From assembly GCA_031459715.1 (NCBI GenBank), contig JAVKIA010000001.1:112429-144823 (forward strand): 32,395 nt of DNA, written 5' to 3'. Positions within the stretch are counted from its first letter, which is position 1; every line of letters begins with the position of its first letter. Shown here piece by piece: positions 31,870 through 32,395 of the stretch. The translations under genes and the position numbers were made by a program. The notes beneath the pieces are model-generated. The model was not told where the DNA came from. It did no database searches and saw only the letters and a list, made by a program, of their open reading frames with translations. The stretch is from Armatimonadota bacterium (GTDB taxonomy: Bacteria; Sysuimicrobiota; Sysuimicrobiia; Sysuimicrobiales; Humicultoraceae).

Positions 31870-32395
31870 ATGGATCCCTGCGGCAGCAGCCCGCTCCCTT
31901 CTTCGCCTACGCGCATCGCCGTCGGCTCGCAACAGCCAGCCAAGGTGGCCGCGGCCACGGTCGTGCTGCAGAGGGCCTTCCCCGGAGCGGAGGTCGTGGC
32001 CCTGGGCGTGGAGGGCGGTGTCGGCCCGCTACCCCTCTCGGTCGAGGAGACCATCCGGGGCGCGCTGGAGCGGGCCCGGCGCGCGCTGCGGGAGGGCGGA
32101 GCCGATCTGGGTGTGGGGATCGAAGACGGGCTGGAGGAGACCCCGCACGGCACCTTCCTCGGGAGCTGGGCGGCCGCCATCGACCGCAGGGGACGGGTGG
32201 GGCTGGGAGCGGGGATGCGCATCCTCCTGCCGCCGGAAGTGGTGCAGGCGGTCCGCCGGGGGCAGGACCTCGGCCAGATCGTCCGCGAGCACTCCTCTCT
32301 GGTGGACAGCGAGACCGGCGGCGCCATCGGCTGGCTTACCCGCGGCCTGGTCACGCGGGAAGAGGCGCACCGCCATGCCGTCGCCGCAGCGCTGG
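31870..32395 (+). CDS. YjjX/DUF84-family inosine/xanthosine triphosphatase (partial, C-terminus cut by window edge)
   Basis: House-cleaning enzyme that would hydrolyse non-canonical ITP or XTP. The frame runs from ATG 31870 to the right edge, about 175 residues. After ~14 extra residues comes RIAVGSQQPAKV, the start of the family (usually VAVGSxNPxK), then ALGVEGGVGPLPLS, GIEDGLEE and finally GAIGWLTRGLVTREEAHRHA, the conserved DUF84 end region. A stop codon directly upstream (TAG 31864-31866) makes this ATG the first possible start. No ribosome binding site is visible. The gene diverges from lgt over a 19-nt gap, so its promoter must lie within lgt or its mRNA is leaderless. Confidence 0.85.
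   Translation, partial: MDPCGSSPLPSSPTRIAVGSQQPAKVAAATVVLQRAFPGAEVVALGVEGGVGPLPLSVEETIRGALERARRALREGGADLGVGIEDGLEETPHGTFLGSWAAAIDRRGRVGLGAGMRILLPPEVVQAVRRGQDLGQIVREHSSLVDSETGGAIGWLTRGLVTREEAHRHAVAAAL

Overview
The window is very GC-rich bacterial DNA with densely packed genes, frequent GTG starts and many 1-, 4- and 8-11-nt stop/start overlaps. It contains no phage, transposon, CRISPR or plasmid genes. Gene content suggests an aerobic or microaerobic, probably uncultivated, soil or sediment bacterium: a branched-chain-type (Liv) ABC importer, a molybdenum hydroxylase of the xanthine dehydrogenase/CoxLMS superfamily, and a full 14-subunit NDH-1 respiratory complex I. Similar combinations are known from lineages such as Rokubacteria and CSP1-3/Sysuimicrobiota, but the sequence alone does not fix the taxon.

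Region by region. (1) 1-3812, minus strand: a Liv importer (periplasmic binding protein, then livG, livF and livM, the last running off the left edge). A nested hairpin lies between the binding-protein gene and livG. (2) 4022-7680, plus strand: a molybdenum hydroxylase operon reading away from the Liv genes (FAD subunit, [2Fe-2S] subunit, and a catalytic subunit split over two frames). The shared control region carries a perfect palindrome, so transporter and enzyme may be co-regulated and act on one imported substrate. (3) 7691-8863: an unrecognised helical protein and an ExoD-family membrane protein. (4) 8864-10145: a gene-poor stretch holding a possible 32-residue membrane/secreted peptide, a tRNA-Phe gene, several inverted repeats and a triple 12-bp repeat. 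(5) 10146-13251, plus strand: a GAF-domain protein resembling free methionine-(R)-sulfoxide reductase, then an ABC-2 exporter (ATPase and two permeases). (6) 13245-14812, minus strand: thyA-folA, with a divergent thymidylate synthase. (7) 15158-16956, plus strand: a NudL-type CoA Nudix hydrolase and a cysteine desulfurase. (8) 17084-31066, plus strand: nuoABCDEFGHIJKLMN in canonical order behind a good sigma70-type promoter. (9) 31077-32395: lgt on the minus strand and, diverging after only 19 nt, a YjjX/DUF84 NTP phosphatase cut by the right edge.

Functionally, the Liv importer and molybdenum hydroxylase look like a catabolic module delivering electrons from a heteroaromatic, purine or aldehyde-type substrate. 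Complex I is the main NADH-to-quinone entry point of the respiratory chain. The cysteine desulfurase could supply sulfur for Fe-S clusters and molybdenum cofactor, both needed by these enzymes, but that link is inferred. The best candidates for something new are the split catalytic subunit with its divergent palindrome, the small peptide locus around 9384, and the structured leader upstream of the Nudix gene. No wholly new multi-gene system is evident.
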